A stretch of 13,791 nt of DNA from Gallionella sp. (lineage in GTDB: Bacteria > Pseudomonadota > Gammaproteobacteria > Burkholderiales > Gallionellaceae): the NCBI GenBank assembly GCA_024654105.1, contig JANLID010000018.1:1-13791 (forward strand), given 5' to 3'. Below, in pieces: positions 1-7,327 of this stretch (position 1 is the stretch's first letter; each line of letters opens with the position of its first letter). Below the pieces are notes generated by a model that was not told the origin of the DNA, made no database searches, and saw only the letters and a list, made by a program, of their open reading frames with translations. Position numbers and translations under genes: made by a program.

Positions 1-237
1 TTCGGACATTTAGAATGCTGGAACTGGCGCTATATCATGTACTTGGAAAGCTGCCCGAGCCAAAACTTACCCACTCATTTTACTGACGAACCTAATTTAA
101 GAGGGTAGCGCAGCGGAAGCAGTGTACCGGATGCACGCGCTAATGGCGCTTACTCGCTGGAAGTGCAACACGCCCGTGCGGCTTGAAAAAGATGCGGCGG
201 AACTATGCGGGCTGATAACCTGGTATTGATCCGGTCG
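1..237. other. Left-edge segment without a recognisable gene
   Basis: No gene can be named here. On the plus strand one frame is open from base 1 to a TAG at 106-108 (35 codons, no start visible, so it could be the tail of a gene entering from the left). A second plus frame is open from 101 to a TGA at 227-229 (42 codons). The two frames abut with a one-base shift, so a broken gene end is possible, but neither peptide resembles a family I know. No convincing terminator for the minus-strand bacteriohemerythrin gene is visible downstream of its stop. Confidence 0.3.
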
Positions 238-639
238 TCAGTCTGAATGGTGATAGAAGTCTGCAAATTTCCTGTCCTCAATGAGGATATGATCCCGTAA
301 CCAGTTCTGCAATCTGCTCATAACCTGCGAGTGTAATATGACATTACCGGACAAGAACTCATTTTGAAGACTGAATATCTCATTTTTAAAGGCATCATGC
401 AGCCGTCTGTGGTCATGAAATGCCTCATAGTTTATTTTCTTCATGAAGGCTTCTTCATGGGCAAAATGATAATGCGTATATTCAGACAGTGACTCGAGGG
501 TCTTTTCGAAAGTATCCGGGCCCTCGCCATTCATCAATGCATCATGAAGTTCATTCATAATGCCAATCCACCTTTTATGCTGGTCATCGATTTCTCTGAT
601 GGAGAGAGAAAATTTTTCATTCCAGTCTATACGGGGCAT
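238..639 (-). CDS. Bacteriohemerythrin (single-domain O2-binding di-iron protein)
   Basis: A 133-residue single-domain hemerythrin, the usual length of bacterial stand-alone hemerythrins. All seven expected di-iron ligands are at the expected spacing: H21 (in DDQH), H58 and E62 (HFAHE), H77 and H81 (HDHRRLH), H117 and D122 (HILIED). The family binds O2 reversibly at a non-heme di-iron centre in a four-helix bundle; proposed roles are O2 storage, delivery or sensing in microaerobic bacteria. There is no signal peptide, so it is presumably cytoplasmic. The ATG is supported by GAGG about six bases upstream on the minus strand. It is followed at some distance upstream by a perfect inverted repeat (676-697). 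Its base composition is much lower in GC than polA next door (about 40% G+C in 241-480 by hand count), which hints at a different history. Identity is secure; the physiological role is inference. Confidence 0.95.
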   Translation of the reverse strand: MPRIDWNEKFSLSIREIDDQHKRWIGIMNELHDALMNGEGPDTFEKTLESLSEYTHYHFAHEEAFMKKINYEAFHDHRRLHDAFKNEIFSLQNEFLSGNVILHSQVMSRLQNWLRDHILIEDRKFADFYHHSD

Positions 640-675
640 GTCCGCCTCACCTAGTTGATAATTTTCAGCTTTAAT

Positions 676-697
676 ACAGGAAGGGAGCGCTTCCTGT
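676..697. promoter_or_regulatory. Perfect 8-bp inverted repeat upstream of the bacteriohemerythrin gene
   Basis: ACAGGAAG and CTTCCTGT are perfect inverted arms separated by six bases, centred about 47 bases upstream of the hemerythrin ATG. No T-tract follows on either strand, so a transcription-factor operator or a 5'-UTR hairpin is more likely than a terminator. A TTGATG hexamer and a TATTAA hexamer flank it on the minus strand, but their 21-base spacing is too long for a standard sigma-70 promoter. No known regulator consensus is recognised; the regulatory role is inference. Confidence 0.4.
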
Positions 698-817
698 CAT
701 CAAGGTTTCGCCTTTATGGGCAAAACCGACACAAACCATCACATCGGGTCGAATCATAAGGCACCGCAATCTTCCCGTCCATGGGTTTAACCCCCCACGT
801 TTTCATGTGAGCCATAC

Positions 818-843
818 GGCGGAAGGCGCTACGTTTTTCCGCC
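818..843 (-). terminator. Hairpin just downstream of polA, possible terminator
   Basis: GGCGGAA and TTCCGCC form a perfect 7-bp stem with a 12-base loop, starting 13 bases past the polA stop codon. There is no run of T after the stem on the minus strand, so it is at best a weak intrinsic terminator or an RNA 3'-end stabiliser. Confidence 0.35.
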
Positions 844-856
844 TTACAAATTCATT

Positions 857-3694
857 TCAATGCGCCTCATCCCAATTCTTCCCCTCCCCCAACTCCACCA
901 GCAGCGGCACCTGCAGCTCGGCGACGCCGCACATCAGCTTGGGCAACCTGTCCTTGACCAGGTGCAGTTCCGCTTCCGGCACTTCCAGCACCAGTTCGTC
1001 GTGGACTTGCATGATCAGGCGGCTGTGCAGCTTTTCGGTTTCCAGCCAGTGCTGCACCTTGATCATCGCGAGCTTGATTAAATCCGCCGCAGTGCCCTGC
1101 ATCGGCGCGTTGATCGCGGCGCGTTCGGCGCCCTGGCGTTTCATGCCGTTGCTGGCGTTGATCTCGGGCAACCATAGCCTGCGGCCGAACACGGTCTCGA
1201 CGTAGCCTTGCTGCCTAGCTTGCTCGCGGGTGCGCTGCATGTAGTCGGCCACGCCGGGATAGCGCGCGAAGTAGCGGTCGATGTAGGCCTGCGCCGCGCT
1301 GCGTTCGATGCCGAGCTGTTTGGCGAGGCCGAACGAGGACATGCCGTAGATCAGGCCGAAATTGATGACCTTGGCGTAGCGGCGCTGTTCGCTGTCGACC
1401 TCATCTGGCGCGACCATGAATATCTCGGCGGCGGTGGCACGGTGGATGTCTTCGTTGTTGGCAAAGGCTTGCAGCAGCCCCGCATCGCCGGACAGGTGCG
1501 CCATGATGCGCAGCTCGATCTGCGAGTAATCCGCCGACACGATGCGGCTGCCCGGTGGCGCGATGAATGCCTCGCGGATGCGCCGACCTTCGGCGGTGCG
1601 CACCGGGATATTTTGCAGGTTGGGGTCGCTGGAAGCTAAACGCCCGGTGACCGCGACCGCCTGCGAATAACTGGTGTGTACGCGTCCGGTATTGCGGTCC
1701 ACCATCTGCGGCAGCTTGTCGGTGTAGGTGGATTTGAGCTTCGCCATGCCGCGATAGTCGAGCAGGATTTTCGGCAGCGGATAATCGAGCGCGAGCTCCT
1801 GCAATACTTCCTCGTCGGTGGACGGCGTGCCGCTCGGCGTTTTTTTCTTCACCGGCAATTGCAGTTTGTCGAACAGGATTTCCTGAATCTGCTTCGGCGA
1901 ATTCAAGTTGAACGGTTGCCCGGCCGCCTCATGCGCCCTGGCTTCCAGCGCGATAAGCTTTTCACCCAGTTCGCGGCTCTGGATTCTCAGCAGATCGCAG
2001 TCGAGCAGCACGCCGTTGCGTTCCATCGTATAGAGCACATGCATGCCCGGCAATTCGATATCGCGATACACATGCTGCAACCCGCTCTGCACCGCGATCT
2101 GCGGCGCGAGCGCATGGTGCAGTTGCAGCGTGATGTCGGCATCCTCGGCGGCGTAGCACGCGGCGGTGTCGAGATCGACCTGGTCGAAACAAATCTGCTT
2201 CGCGCCCTTGCCCACCACCTCGGTGTAGCTGATGGTTTTTACATTGAGATGACGCAGCGCGAGGTTATCCATGTCGTGCGGCTTGTGGCTCTCCAGCACG
2301 TAGGATTGCAGCAGCGTGTCGTCGTGGATGCCTGCCAGTGCGATGCCGTGGTTGGCGAAGATGTGCAGGTCGTATTTGAGGTTCTGTCCGAGCTTCTTAT
2401 GCTGCGCGCTTTCCAGCCACGGCTTGAGCTTGTGCAAGGCGTGATTGCGGTCGAGCTGATCCGGCGCGCCGGGATAGATGTGCGCCAGCGGCAGATAGGC
2501 GGCGTGATGTGGCGTGATCGCGAACGAGATGCCGACCAGTTGCGCGTTCATCACGTCGAGGCCGGTGGTCTCGGTATCCACGCACACCAGTTCGGCGGCG
2601 AGCAGCCTTTCCAGCCAGGCGTCGAGTTGCGCTTCGGTCAGGATGGTTTCGTAGTGCGCGCTGTCGGTGCGGGTAGGGGCGGTGCCGAACATATCCTGAT
2701 GTGCAACGCCATTCCCTCCCCCTTGCAGGGGGAGGGTTAGGGAGGGGGTAGAAACTTTGCGGATATTACCCCCATCCCAACCTTCCCCCTGGGAGGGGGA
2801 AGGAGCACCGATCTCGCGCAGCCAGGTCTTGAAGTCGAAGCGCTCATACAGGCGGCGCAGTTGTTCCGTGTCCGGCGCGGGCGGCATCAGCTCACTATAA
2901 GCCTGCGGCAATGCCACGTCGCATTTCACGGTAAGCAGGCGGCGCGCCTGCGGCAACCAGTCCAACGCGCGGCGCAGGTTCTCGCCGACTACGCCGCCGA
3001 CTTCATCGGCATGTTGCATCAAATTATCCAGCGTACCGTATTGTGCGAGCCACTTCACCGCAGTTTTTGGGCCGACCTTCTCCACGCCCGGCACGTTGTC
3101 CACCGCATCGCCAGTCAAGGTCAGATAATCCGGGATGCGCTCCGGCGGCACGCCGAATTTGGCATTCACGCCCGGCACGTCGAGCGTTTCGTTGTTCATG
3201 GTGTTGATCAACGTGACATGCTCGTTCACCAGTTGCGCGAGGTCTTTATCTCCTGTCGCAACAATACAGCGCACGCCGTCCTGTTCGGCTTGCCTGGCTA
3301 ACGTACCGATCACGTCATCCGCTTCCACGCCCTCCAGCATCAGCAGATTCCAGCCGGACGCGGCGATGGCCTGGTGTAGCGGCTCGATCTGGCGCACCAG
3401 GTCGTCAGGCATTGCCGGGCGGTGCGCCTTGTATTCGGGATACCAGTCGTCGCGGAAAGTTTTGCCTTTTGCGTCAAATACGCACAGGCTATAATCCGCC
3501 GGGTAGTCGTGACGCAGTTTGCGCAGCATGTTGAGCACGCCGTAGATCGCACCGGTCGGAAAACCTTCGCGGTTGCGCAGATCCGGCATCGCGTGGAACG
3601 CGCGGTAGAGGAAAGAGGAGCCGTCCACCAGGAGCAATGTTTTACCGCCTGCCAGCGGTAATGCTTTAGCGAAACTCATTTCATTTGTTTTCAT
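857..3694 (-). CDS. polA: DNA polymerase I, all three domains intact, with an in-frame repeat insertion
   Basis: A 945-residue Pol I; the family is usually about 900-930. The 5' nuclease domain (about 18-290) shows LLVDGSS, EADDVIG (124-130), TGDKD (147-151) and the helix-hairpin-helix stretch GDAVDNVPGVEKVGPKTA (195-212). The 3'-5' proofreading domain keeps all DEDDy residues: D373 and E375 (DTETTG), D442, Y514 and D518. The polymerase domain has motif A DYSQIELRI (722-730), motif B with K775 and Y783, and motif C QVHDE (896-900). It fills gaps in excision repair and replaces Okazaki primers. The linker between the two nuclease domains (about residues 298-330) is lengthened by a palindromic repeat read in frame. 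The ATG at 3694 is preferred because AGG lies six bases upstream; M6 is an alternative. The N-terminal 16 residues ahead of the usual MKTLLLVDGSS-type start are an extension. Divergent from the LOG-family gene. Confidence 0.97.
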   Translation of the reverse strand: MKTNEMSFAKALPLAGGKTLLLVDGSSFLYRAFHAMPDLRNREGFPTGAIYGVLNMLRKLRHDYPADYSLCVFDAKGKTFRDDWYPEYKAHRPAMPDDLVRQIEPLHQAIAASGWNLLMLEGVEADDVIGTLARQAEQDGVRCIVATGDKDLAQLVNEHVTLINTMNNETLDVPGVNAKFGVPPERIPDYLTLTGDAVDNVPGVEKVGPKTAVKWLAQYGTLDNLMQHADEVGGVVGENLRRALDWLPQARRLLTVKCDVALPQAYSELMPPAPDTEQLRRLYERFDFKTWLREIGAPSPSQGEGWDGGNIRKVSTPSLTLPLQGGGNGVAHQDMFGTAPTRTDSAHYETILTEAQLDAWLERLLAAELVCVDTETTGLDVMNAQLVGISFAITPHHAAYLPLAHIYPGAPDQLDRNHALHKLKPWLESAQHKKLGQNLKYDLHIFANHGIALAGIHDDTLLQSYVLESHKPHDMDNLALRHLNVKTISYTEVVGKGAKQICFDQVDLDTAACYAAEDADITLQLHHALAPQIAVQSGLQHVYRDIELPGMHVLYTMERNGVLLDCDLLRIQSRELGEKLIALEARAHEAAGQPFNLNSPKQIQEILFDKLQLPVKKKTPSGTPSTDEEVLQELALDYPLPKILLDYRGMAKLKSTYTDKLPQMVDRNTGRVHTSYSQAVAVTGRLASSDPNLQNIPVRTAEGRRIREAFIAPPGSRIVSADYSQIELRIMAHLSGDAGLLQAFANNEDIHRATAAEIFMVAPDEVDSEQRRYAKVINFGLIYGMSSFGLAKQLGIERSAAQAYIDRYFARYPGVADYMQRTREQARQQGYVETVFGRRLWLPEINASNGMKRQGAERAAINAPMQGTAADLIKLAMIKVQHWLETEKLHSRLIMQVHDELVLEVPEAELHLVKDRLPKLMCGVAELQVPLLVELGEGKNWDEAH
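2714..2803. repeat. 90-bp triple-hairpin palindromic repeat inside polA
   Basis: The element has three nested inverted repeats. The left hairpin pairs CCCTCCCCCT with AGGGGGAGGG (2714-2736, 10 bp, 3-base loop). The right hairpin pairs CCTTCCCCCT with AGGGGGAAGG (2781-2803, 10 bp, 3-base loop). A long stem pairs 2735-2750 with 2767-2782 at 14 of 16 positions around a 16-base loop. It is 90 bases, exactly 30 codons, and adds a Ser/Pro/Gly-rich stretch in the linker of Pol I. Such G/C-run palindromes are typical of dispersed chromosomal repeats in proteobacteria; the specific family name is not known to me. Confidence 0.85.
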
Positions 3695-3715
3695 TCTCAG
3701 CCTAAAGGAAATTGC

Positions 3716-4432
3716 ATGAGCGCATCGTCCAAATTACCCACCCCCGCACTGCCGGAAGCATGGAATTCCAAAGAGGCGTGGCGCGTGTTTGGCATTATGT
3801 CAGAGTTCGTCTCCGCTACCGAACGTCTCAACCATATCCATCCTGCGGTCAGCATTTTCGGCAGCGCGCGCACCAAGCCCGGGCAGCCCTATTACAAGCT
3901 CACCGAAGAAATCGCACGGCTGCTTTCGGATGCCGGATTTTCGGTCATCTCCGGCGGTGGCCCCGGCATCATGGAGGCCGCCAACAAGGGTGCGTACTAC
4001 GGCAAATCGCCCAGCGTCGGCCTGAACATCCAGTTACCGCACGAGCAGGTCGGCAACCACTACCAAAATATCAGCCAGACCTTCCAGCATTTTTTCGCGC
4101 GCAAGGTGATGTTCGTGAAGTTCGCCAGCGCCTATGTGGTGATGCCAGGCGGTTTTGGTACGCTGGACGAGCTGATGGAAGCCTTGACGCTGGTACAGAC
4201 CGGCAAGACCCGCAAGATGCCGATCATTCTGGTAGGCAGCCAATTCTGGGGCGGACTGATCGAATGGTTCCGCACCGCACTGCTGGAAGAAAAAGTTATC
4301 AGCCCGGAAGATATGAATTTGGTACAAATAATCGATGACCCTGAAGCAGTGGTCAGCGCGATTTTCAAACACTACGAGACACGCGGTTTCGAGCCGTCAG
4401 AAGCGGAACGCGAGCGCCAGCTTTATTTGTAA
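3716..4432 (+). CDS. LOG-family protein (TIGR00730), nucleoside 5'-monophosphate phosphoribohydrolase type
   Basis: A 238-residue Rossmann-fold protein of the LOG/lysine-decarboxylase-like family. The hallmarks are GGGPGIMEAAN (80-90), R129 and K130, and the signature PGGFGTLDE (144-152), which in characterised members forms the active site that cleaves the N-glycosidic bond of a nucleoside monophosphate, giving free base and ribose 5-phosphate. Plant members activate cytokinins; the bacterial substrate is usually unknown, so the old label 'lysine decarboxylase' should not be used. No signal peptide or membrane segment. The ATG has AAGGA six bases upstream. It is divergent from polA with a 21-bp gap. 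The next genes lie behind a repeat-rich gap, so it may be transcribed alone. Confidence 0.9.
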   Translation: MSASSKLPTPALPEAWNSKEAWRVFGIMSEFVSATERLNHIHPAVSIFGSARTKPGQPYYKLTEEIARLLSDAGFSVISGGGPGIMEAANKGAYYGKSPSVGLNIQLPHEQVGNHYQNISQTFQHFFARKVMFVKFASAYVVMPGGFGTLDELMEALTLVQTGKTRKMPIILVGSQFWGGLIEWFRTALLEEKVISPEDMNLVQIIDDPEAVVSAIFKHYETRGFEPSEAERERQLYL

Positions 4433-4455
4433 GAAACAGCCTTAAAAATTGCTAC

Positions 4456-4611
4456 GGAGGGCGTCTGATGGAACTACTAGCCATTCCACTAGGCTGCCAA
4501 AATACAGCAGCCAAGTGGCTGGTTATGCGGCGTTGCGCGGTACTCGAAATCCTCATGTACTTTGTGTACATTCCGGTTTCTGCGCTCCGTGCGCCTTGCA
4601 TCCATCCCTCC
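4456..4611 (+). repeat. Intergenic structured repeat region, two hairpins with GGAGGG/CCCTCC ends
   Basis: The gap between the LOG-family gene and the glycosylase is mostly a structured repeat. Its ends are inverted (GGAGGG at 4456-4461, CCCTCC at 4606-4611). It holds a first hairpin at 4486-4518 (CCACT/AGTGG, an A-A mismatch, then GGCTGC/GCAGCC, 9-base loop), extended by AGCCA (4479-4483) with TGGTT (4520-4524). A second hairpin pairs ATGTAC with GTACAT (4555-4571). The subsegment 4464-4526 has a diverged copy inside uvrD. A six-T run follows at 4619-4624, so the right side could also act as a terminator for the LOG-family gene. Open frames across it appear to be artefacts of the repeat. Confidence 0.7.
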
Positions 4612-4657
4612 TCGCGAATTTTTTAGACTATTTCTGAGATTTTTAACGGCAGTTTTC

Positions 4658-5155
4658 ATGCAGCACATACAAAGCTTTGCGCCCATCGAAGACGCGGATG
4701 CAAAAATCCTCATTCTGGGCAGCATGCCAGGCGAGGCTTCGCTCCGCGCGGGACAATACTATGCGCATCCCCGCAACCTGTTCTGGCACATCATGGGCGA
4801 ACTGCTCGGCACTGGCCCGGCTTCGCCTTACGTCCAGAGAGTTCAAGCGCTGAAATCGGCCAGGATCGCCCTGTGGGACGTGCTCCGTTCATGCCGCCGC
4901 AAAGGCAGCCTGGACTCCAGTATCGATAATGACTCGCTCGTCCCAAACGATTTTGCGGCGTTCTTTCTGCACCATCCGAAAATTACCCGTGTTTTCTTTA
5001 ACGGCATCAAGGCAGAAGCATGCTACCGCAAACGGGTGCGGCCATTCATTGATATCGGGCATATCGAATATCGGCGTCTGCCTTCCACCAGCCCGGCGAA
5101 CGCATCCATTTCCAGCGAGCGCAAGCTTGAGGCATGGCGTGCCATAACAGAATAA
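4658..5155 (+). CDS. DNA-deoxyinosine (hypoxanthine-DNA) glycosylase, uracil-DNA glycosylase superfamily family 6
   Basis: A 165-residue protein of the hypoxanthine-DNA glycosylase type (TIGR04274). It shows GSMPGEASL (21-29), YYAHPRNLFW (34-43), LWDVL (72-76), FFNG (113-116) and the C-terminal LPSTSPANAS (141-150), in the order and spacing of that family. The family excises hypoxanthine, the deamination product of adenine, from DNA and starts base excision repair; polA and uvrD are nearby repair genes. The frame is open further upstream to an ATG at 4562, but that extension lies in the repeat region and does not resemble the family, whose proteins begin just before the first motif; the ATG at 4658 is therefore chosen. 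Its ribosome site is weak (GGCAG about seven bases upstream). Confidence 0.9.
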   Translation: MQHIQSFAPIEDADAKILILGSMPGEASLRAGQYYAHPRNLFWHIMGELLGTGPASPYVQRVQALKSARIALWDVLRSCRRKGSLDSSIDNDSLVPNDFAAFFLHHPKITRVFFNGIKAEACYRKRVRPFIDIGHIEYRRLPSTSPANASISSERKLEAWRAITE

Positions 5156-5243
5156 TCACCGCCATCAAAATCCACACATGACCGCGCAGCTCCTCCGCAC
5201 ATCGGCTAAAATGCGCCCATTCCAACTCATCGAGGTGAATGCG

Positions 5244-5582
5244 ATGCGCTTCCTATCCTTTTTGCTGCTGGGCTGCTTTTCCCTGGCCGCTTTCGCCCAG
5301 CAGCCGATCCCCGGCAACCTCGAACCGCTGCACCCGCCGCCCGCGTTCGATGCCGGGACGGATGCGGCCCCCGGCGATGCGCCCGAAGTGACCATTTCCA
5401 AGGAAACCGAGCAGACCGTCGAGGAATATCGCGCAGGCGGCAAGCTGTACATGATCAAGATCACGCCAAAACATGGCGTACCTTATTATCTGGTGGACGA
5501 CCGGGGTGACGGCAAATTTTCGCGGCAGGAAAGCCTTGACTCCGGTCTGCGCGTGCCGCGCTGGATCATTCATAGCTTCTAG
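5244..5582 (+). CDS. DUF2782-family exported protein
   Basis: A 112-residue small protein with an N-terminal signal peptide (MRFLSFLLLGCFSLAAFA, likely cleaved around residue 18), then a Pro-rich stretch and a conserved C-terminal part with VEEYRAGGKLYMIKITP and a Tyr-Leu-Val-Asp-Asp segment ahead of RVPRWIIHSF. This matches the DUF2782 family, whose genes commonly sit beside polA and thrB in betaproteobacteria. The function is unknown; a periplasmic location is inferred from the signal peptide. The frame is open back to 5178, but the ATG at 5244 has GAGGTG six bases upstream and gives the proper signal peptide. thrB starts two bases after the stop, so the two are probably translationally coupled. 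A TAAAAT at 5209-5214 could be a -10 box, without a clear -35. Confidence 0.87.
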   Translation: MRFLSFLLLGCFSLAAFAQQPIPGNLEPLHPPPAFDAGTDAAPGDAPEVTISKETEQTVEEYRAGGKLYMIKITPKHGVPYYLVDDRGDGKFSRQESLDSGLRVPRWIIHSF

Positions 5583-5584
5583 AA

Positions 5585-6526
5585 ATGGCGGTTTTTACCA
5601 GCGTCTCCGAAGCGGAACTGACTGTATGGCTGGGCGATTATTCCATAGGCCAATTGCTGGAATTGCAGCCCATCTCATCCGGCATCGAGAACACCAATTA
5701 TTTCGTGACCACCAGCAACGGCCGCTTCGTGCTCACACTATTCGAGAAACTCAGTACCGATGAATTGCCGTTTTACCTGAATCTGATGGCGCATCTGGCG
5801 CGTCACGGCATCCCTTGTCCCTGCCCGGTGGCGAATCGGCGCAATCAATTTCTGGGTGAGCTTAACGGCAAGCCTGCCTGCATCGTCAGCCGCCTGAGCG
5901 GGAAGTCCGTTATTACGCCGAACAGCCAACAGTGCGCCGCGATCGGCGCGATGCTCGGGCAAATGCACAGCGCCGGACAAAGCTTTTCGCAGATCATGCC
6001 CAACCCGCGCGGCGCGGCATGGCGTGCGGCAACCGCGCCGCAGGTGCGTCCGTTCCTGGATGCGGGGCAGGCCGCGTTGCTGGACAGCGAGGTTGCGCTG
6101 CATGCGCGGCAGAACTGGGCGGCGCTGCCACAGGGGGTGATTCACGCCGACCTGTTCCGCGACAACGTGCTGCTGGAAGGCAATCGTGTCGGCGGACTGA
6201 TTGACTTTTATTTTGCGTGCAGCGACGCGCTGCTGTATGACGTGGCGATCACCGTGAACGACTGGTGCATGAACACCGACGGCACGCTGGACGCGGTACG
6301 CGCACAGACTTTTTTGCGCGCCTACCACGCGGTGCGCCCGCTGCTGGATAACGAGCGCGACGCGTGGCCGCTGATGTTGCGCGTCGCCGCATTACGTTTC
6401 TGGCTGTCGCGCCTGTTCGATCTGCACCTGCCGCGCGACGGCGAACTGATCCACGCGCATGATCCGCGCCACTTCGAGCGGATACTGAAAAATCACATCG
6501 CAACGGCGCAGGCCGTCTGGTTATAA
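5585..6526 (+). CDS. thrB: Homoserine kinase, aminoglycoside-phosphotransferase-like type
   Basis: A 313-residue kinase of the ThrB type found in many proteobacteria (TIGR00938), which has the aminoglycoside/choline kinase fold and not the GHMP fold of the E. coli enzyme. It phosphorylates homoserine with ATP, the step before threonine synthase. The N-lobe has the family stretch SSGIENTNYFV (31-41). The catalytic loop is VIHADLFRDN (185-194) with H187, D189 and N194. The metal-binding Asp is D207 in LIDFYFAC. Length is normal and no residue of the catalytic core is missing. It has no strong ribosome site of its own and starts two bases after the DUF2782 stop. The membrane protein gene follows nine bases downstream with a good AAGGAG, so the three genes probably form one transcript. 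Confidence 0.95.
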   Translation: MAVFTSVSEAELTVWLGDYSIGQLLELQPISSGIENTNYFVTTSNGRFVLTLFEKLSTDELPFYLNLMAHLARHGIPCPCPVANRRNQFLGELNGKPACIVSRLSGKSVITPNSQQCAAIGAMLGQMHSAGQSFSQIMPNPRGAAWRAATAPQVRPFLDAGQAALLDSEVALHARQNWAALPQGVIHADLFRDNVLLEGNRVGGLIDFYFACSDALLYDVAITVNDWCMNTDGTLDAVRAQTFLRAYHAVRPLLDNERDAWPLMLRVAALRFWLSRLFDLHLPRDGELIHAHDPRHFERILKNHIATAQAVWL

Positions 6527-6535
6527 GGAGAAATA

Positions 6536-7309
6536 ATGGAGCCGCAACGTTTACAGGCCATACAAGGCTGGCAGTGGATCAAGCAGGGCTATGCGCTGTT
6601 TATGAAAGCGCCGCTACTGTGGGTCGTGATACTGCTGATCTGTTTCATCGCGGCAGCCGGATTATCCGCCGTGCCGGTGATCGGCGAGCCGCTCGCCAGC
6701 CTGCTGTTGCCGGCGGTCTTGGTTGGCCTGATGGTCGGCTGCCGCGCGCTGGAGCAAGGCGACGAACTGGAACTGGCGCACCTGTTCAGCGGCTTCCGGC
6801 AGCGCACCGCGCAACTGGTCACGCTGGGCGGCGTCGCGCTGGTCGGGCAATTCCTGATTTTCGGCGCGATGATGATGGTCGGCGGCGCCACGCTGGTCAG
6901 CATCTTGACAAGCGGCCAGCCCGTCGAAGATCCCGAAATCATCAAGCAGGCGATAACCGGCGCCGGCCTCGCTATCCTGCTCGGCATCACGCTGTTCAGC
7001 GTGCTGCTGATGGCCATGCAGTTCGCGCCGATGCTGGTTTACTTCAATAACATTGCGCCGATTAACGCGATGAAACTCAGCCTGCGCGCTTTCGTCGCCA
7101 ATATTGGCGCAATGTCGGTGTATGGCGTGGCATTCATGATCCTGGCGATCCTGGCGAGCATCCCGATGATGCTTGGCTGGCTGGTGCTGCTGCCGGTCAT
7201 GTTCACGTCGCTATATGCCTGCTATTGCGACATTTTTCCCGTCGCAAAGGAGAATCAGCAGGCCCTCGATGAGGGTGATGCCTTCACGCCGGACAAGGGC
7301 GTGTTTTAA
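6536..7309 (+). CDS. BPSS1780-family integral membrane protein
   Basis: A 257-residue very hydrophobic protein with about six predicted membrane segments (about 27-45, 52-70, 95-124, 141-163, 189-212, 213-231). The N-terminal QAIQGWQWIKQGYALFMKAPLLW is characteristic of the BPSS1780 family of betaproteobacterial membrane proteins, which often lies near thrB and uvrD. The biochemical function is unknown; no transporter or enzyme motif is visible. The C-terminal tail is polar and short. AAGGAG seven bases before the ATG supports the start. It ends about 60 bases before the convergent uvrD stop, with a double-hairpin repeat in between. Confidence 0.85.
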   Translation: MEPQRLQAIQGWQWIKQGYALFMKAPLLWVVILLICFIAAAGLSAVPVIGEPLASLLLPAVLVGLMVGCRALEQGDELELAHLFSGFRQRTAQLVTLGGVALVGQFLIFGAMMMVGGATLVSILTSGQPVEDPEIIKQAITGAGLAILLGITLFSVLLMAMQFAPMLVYFNNIAPINAMKLSLRAFVANIGAMSVYGVAFMILAILASIPMMLGWLVLLPVMFTSLYACYCDIFPVAKENQQALDEGDAFTPDKGVF

Positions 7310-7327
7310 TTCACATGTAAATGCCAT

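Noticed and set aside
716..790. 24-codon plus-strand small frame in the hemerythrin-polA gap
   Set aside because: Its nearest AAGG is about 10 bases upstream, it has no recognisable pattern and no comparative support.
1676..2740. 354-codon open frame antisense to polA
   Set aside because: It is a shadow of the high-GC polA coding frame, with low-complexity His/Arg/Val content and no domain.
4449..4637. 62-codon open frame upstream of the glycosylase
   Set aside because: It is read across the intergenic repeat; its central part matches the repeat-derived segment in UvrD, it lacks a ribosome site and has no family resemblance.
4562..4657. N-terminal extension of the deoxyinosine glycosylase
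   Set aside because: The extra 32 codons lie in repeat and T-rich leader sequence and have no counterpart in the family; the ATG at 4658 fits better.
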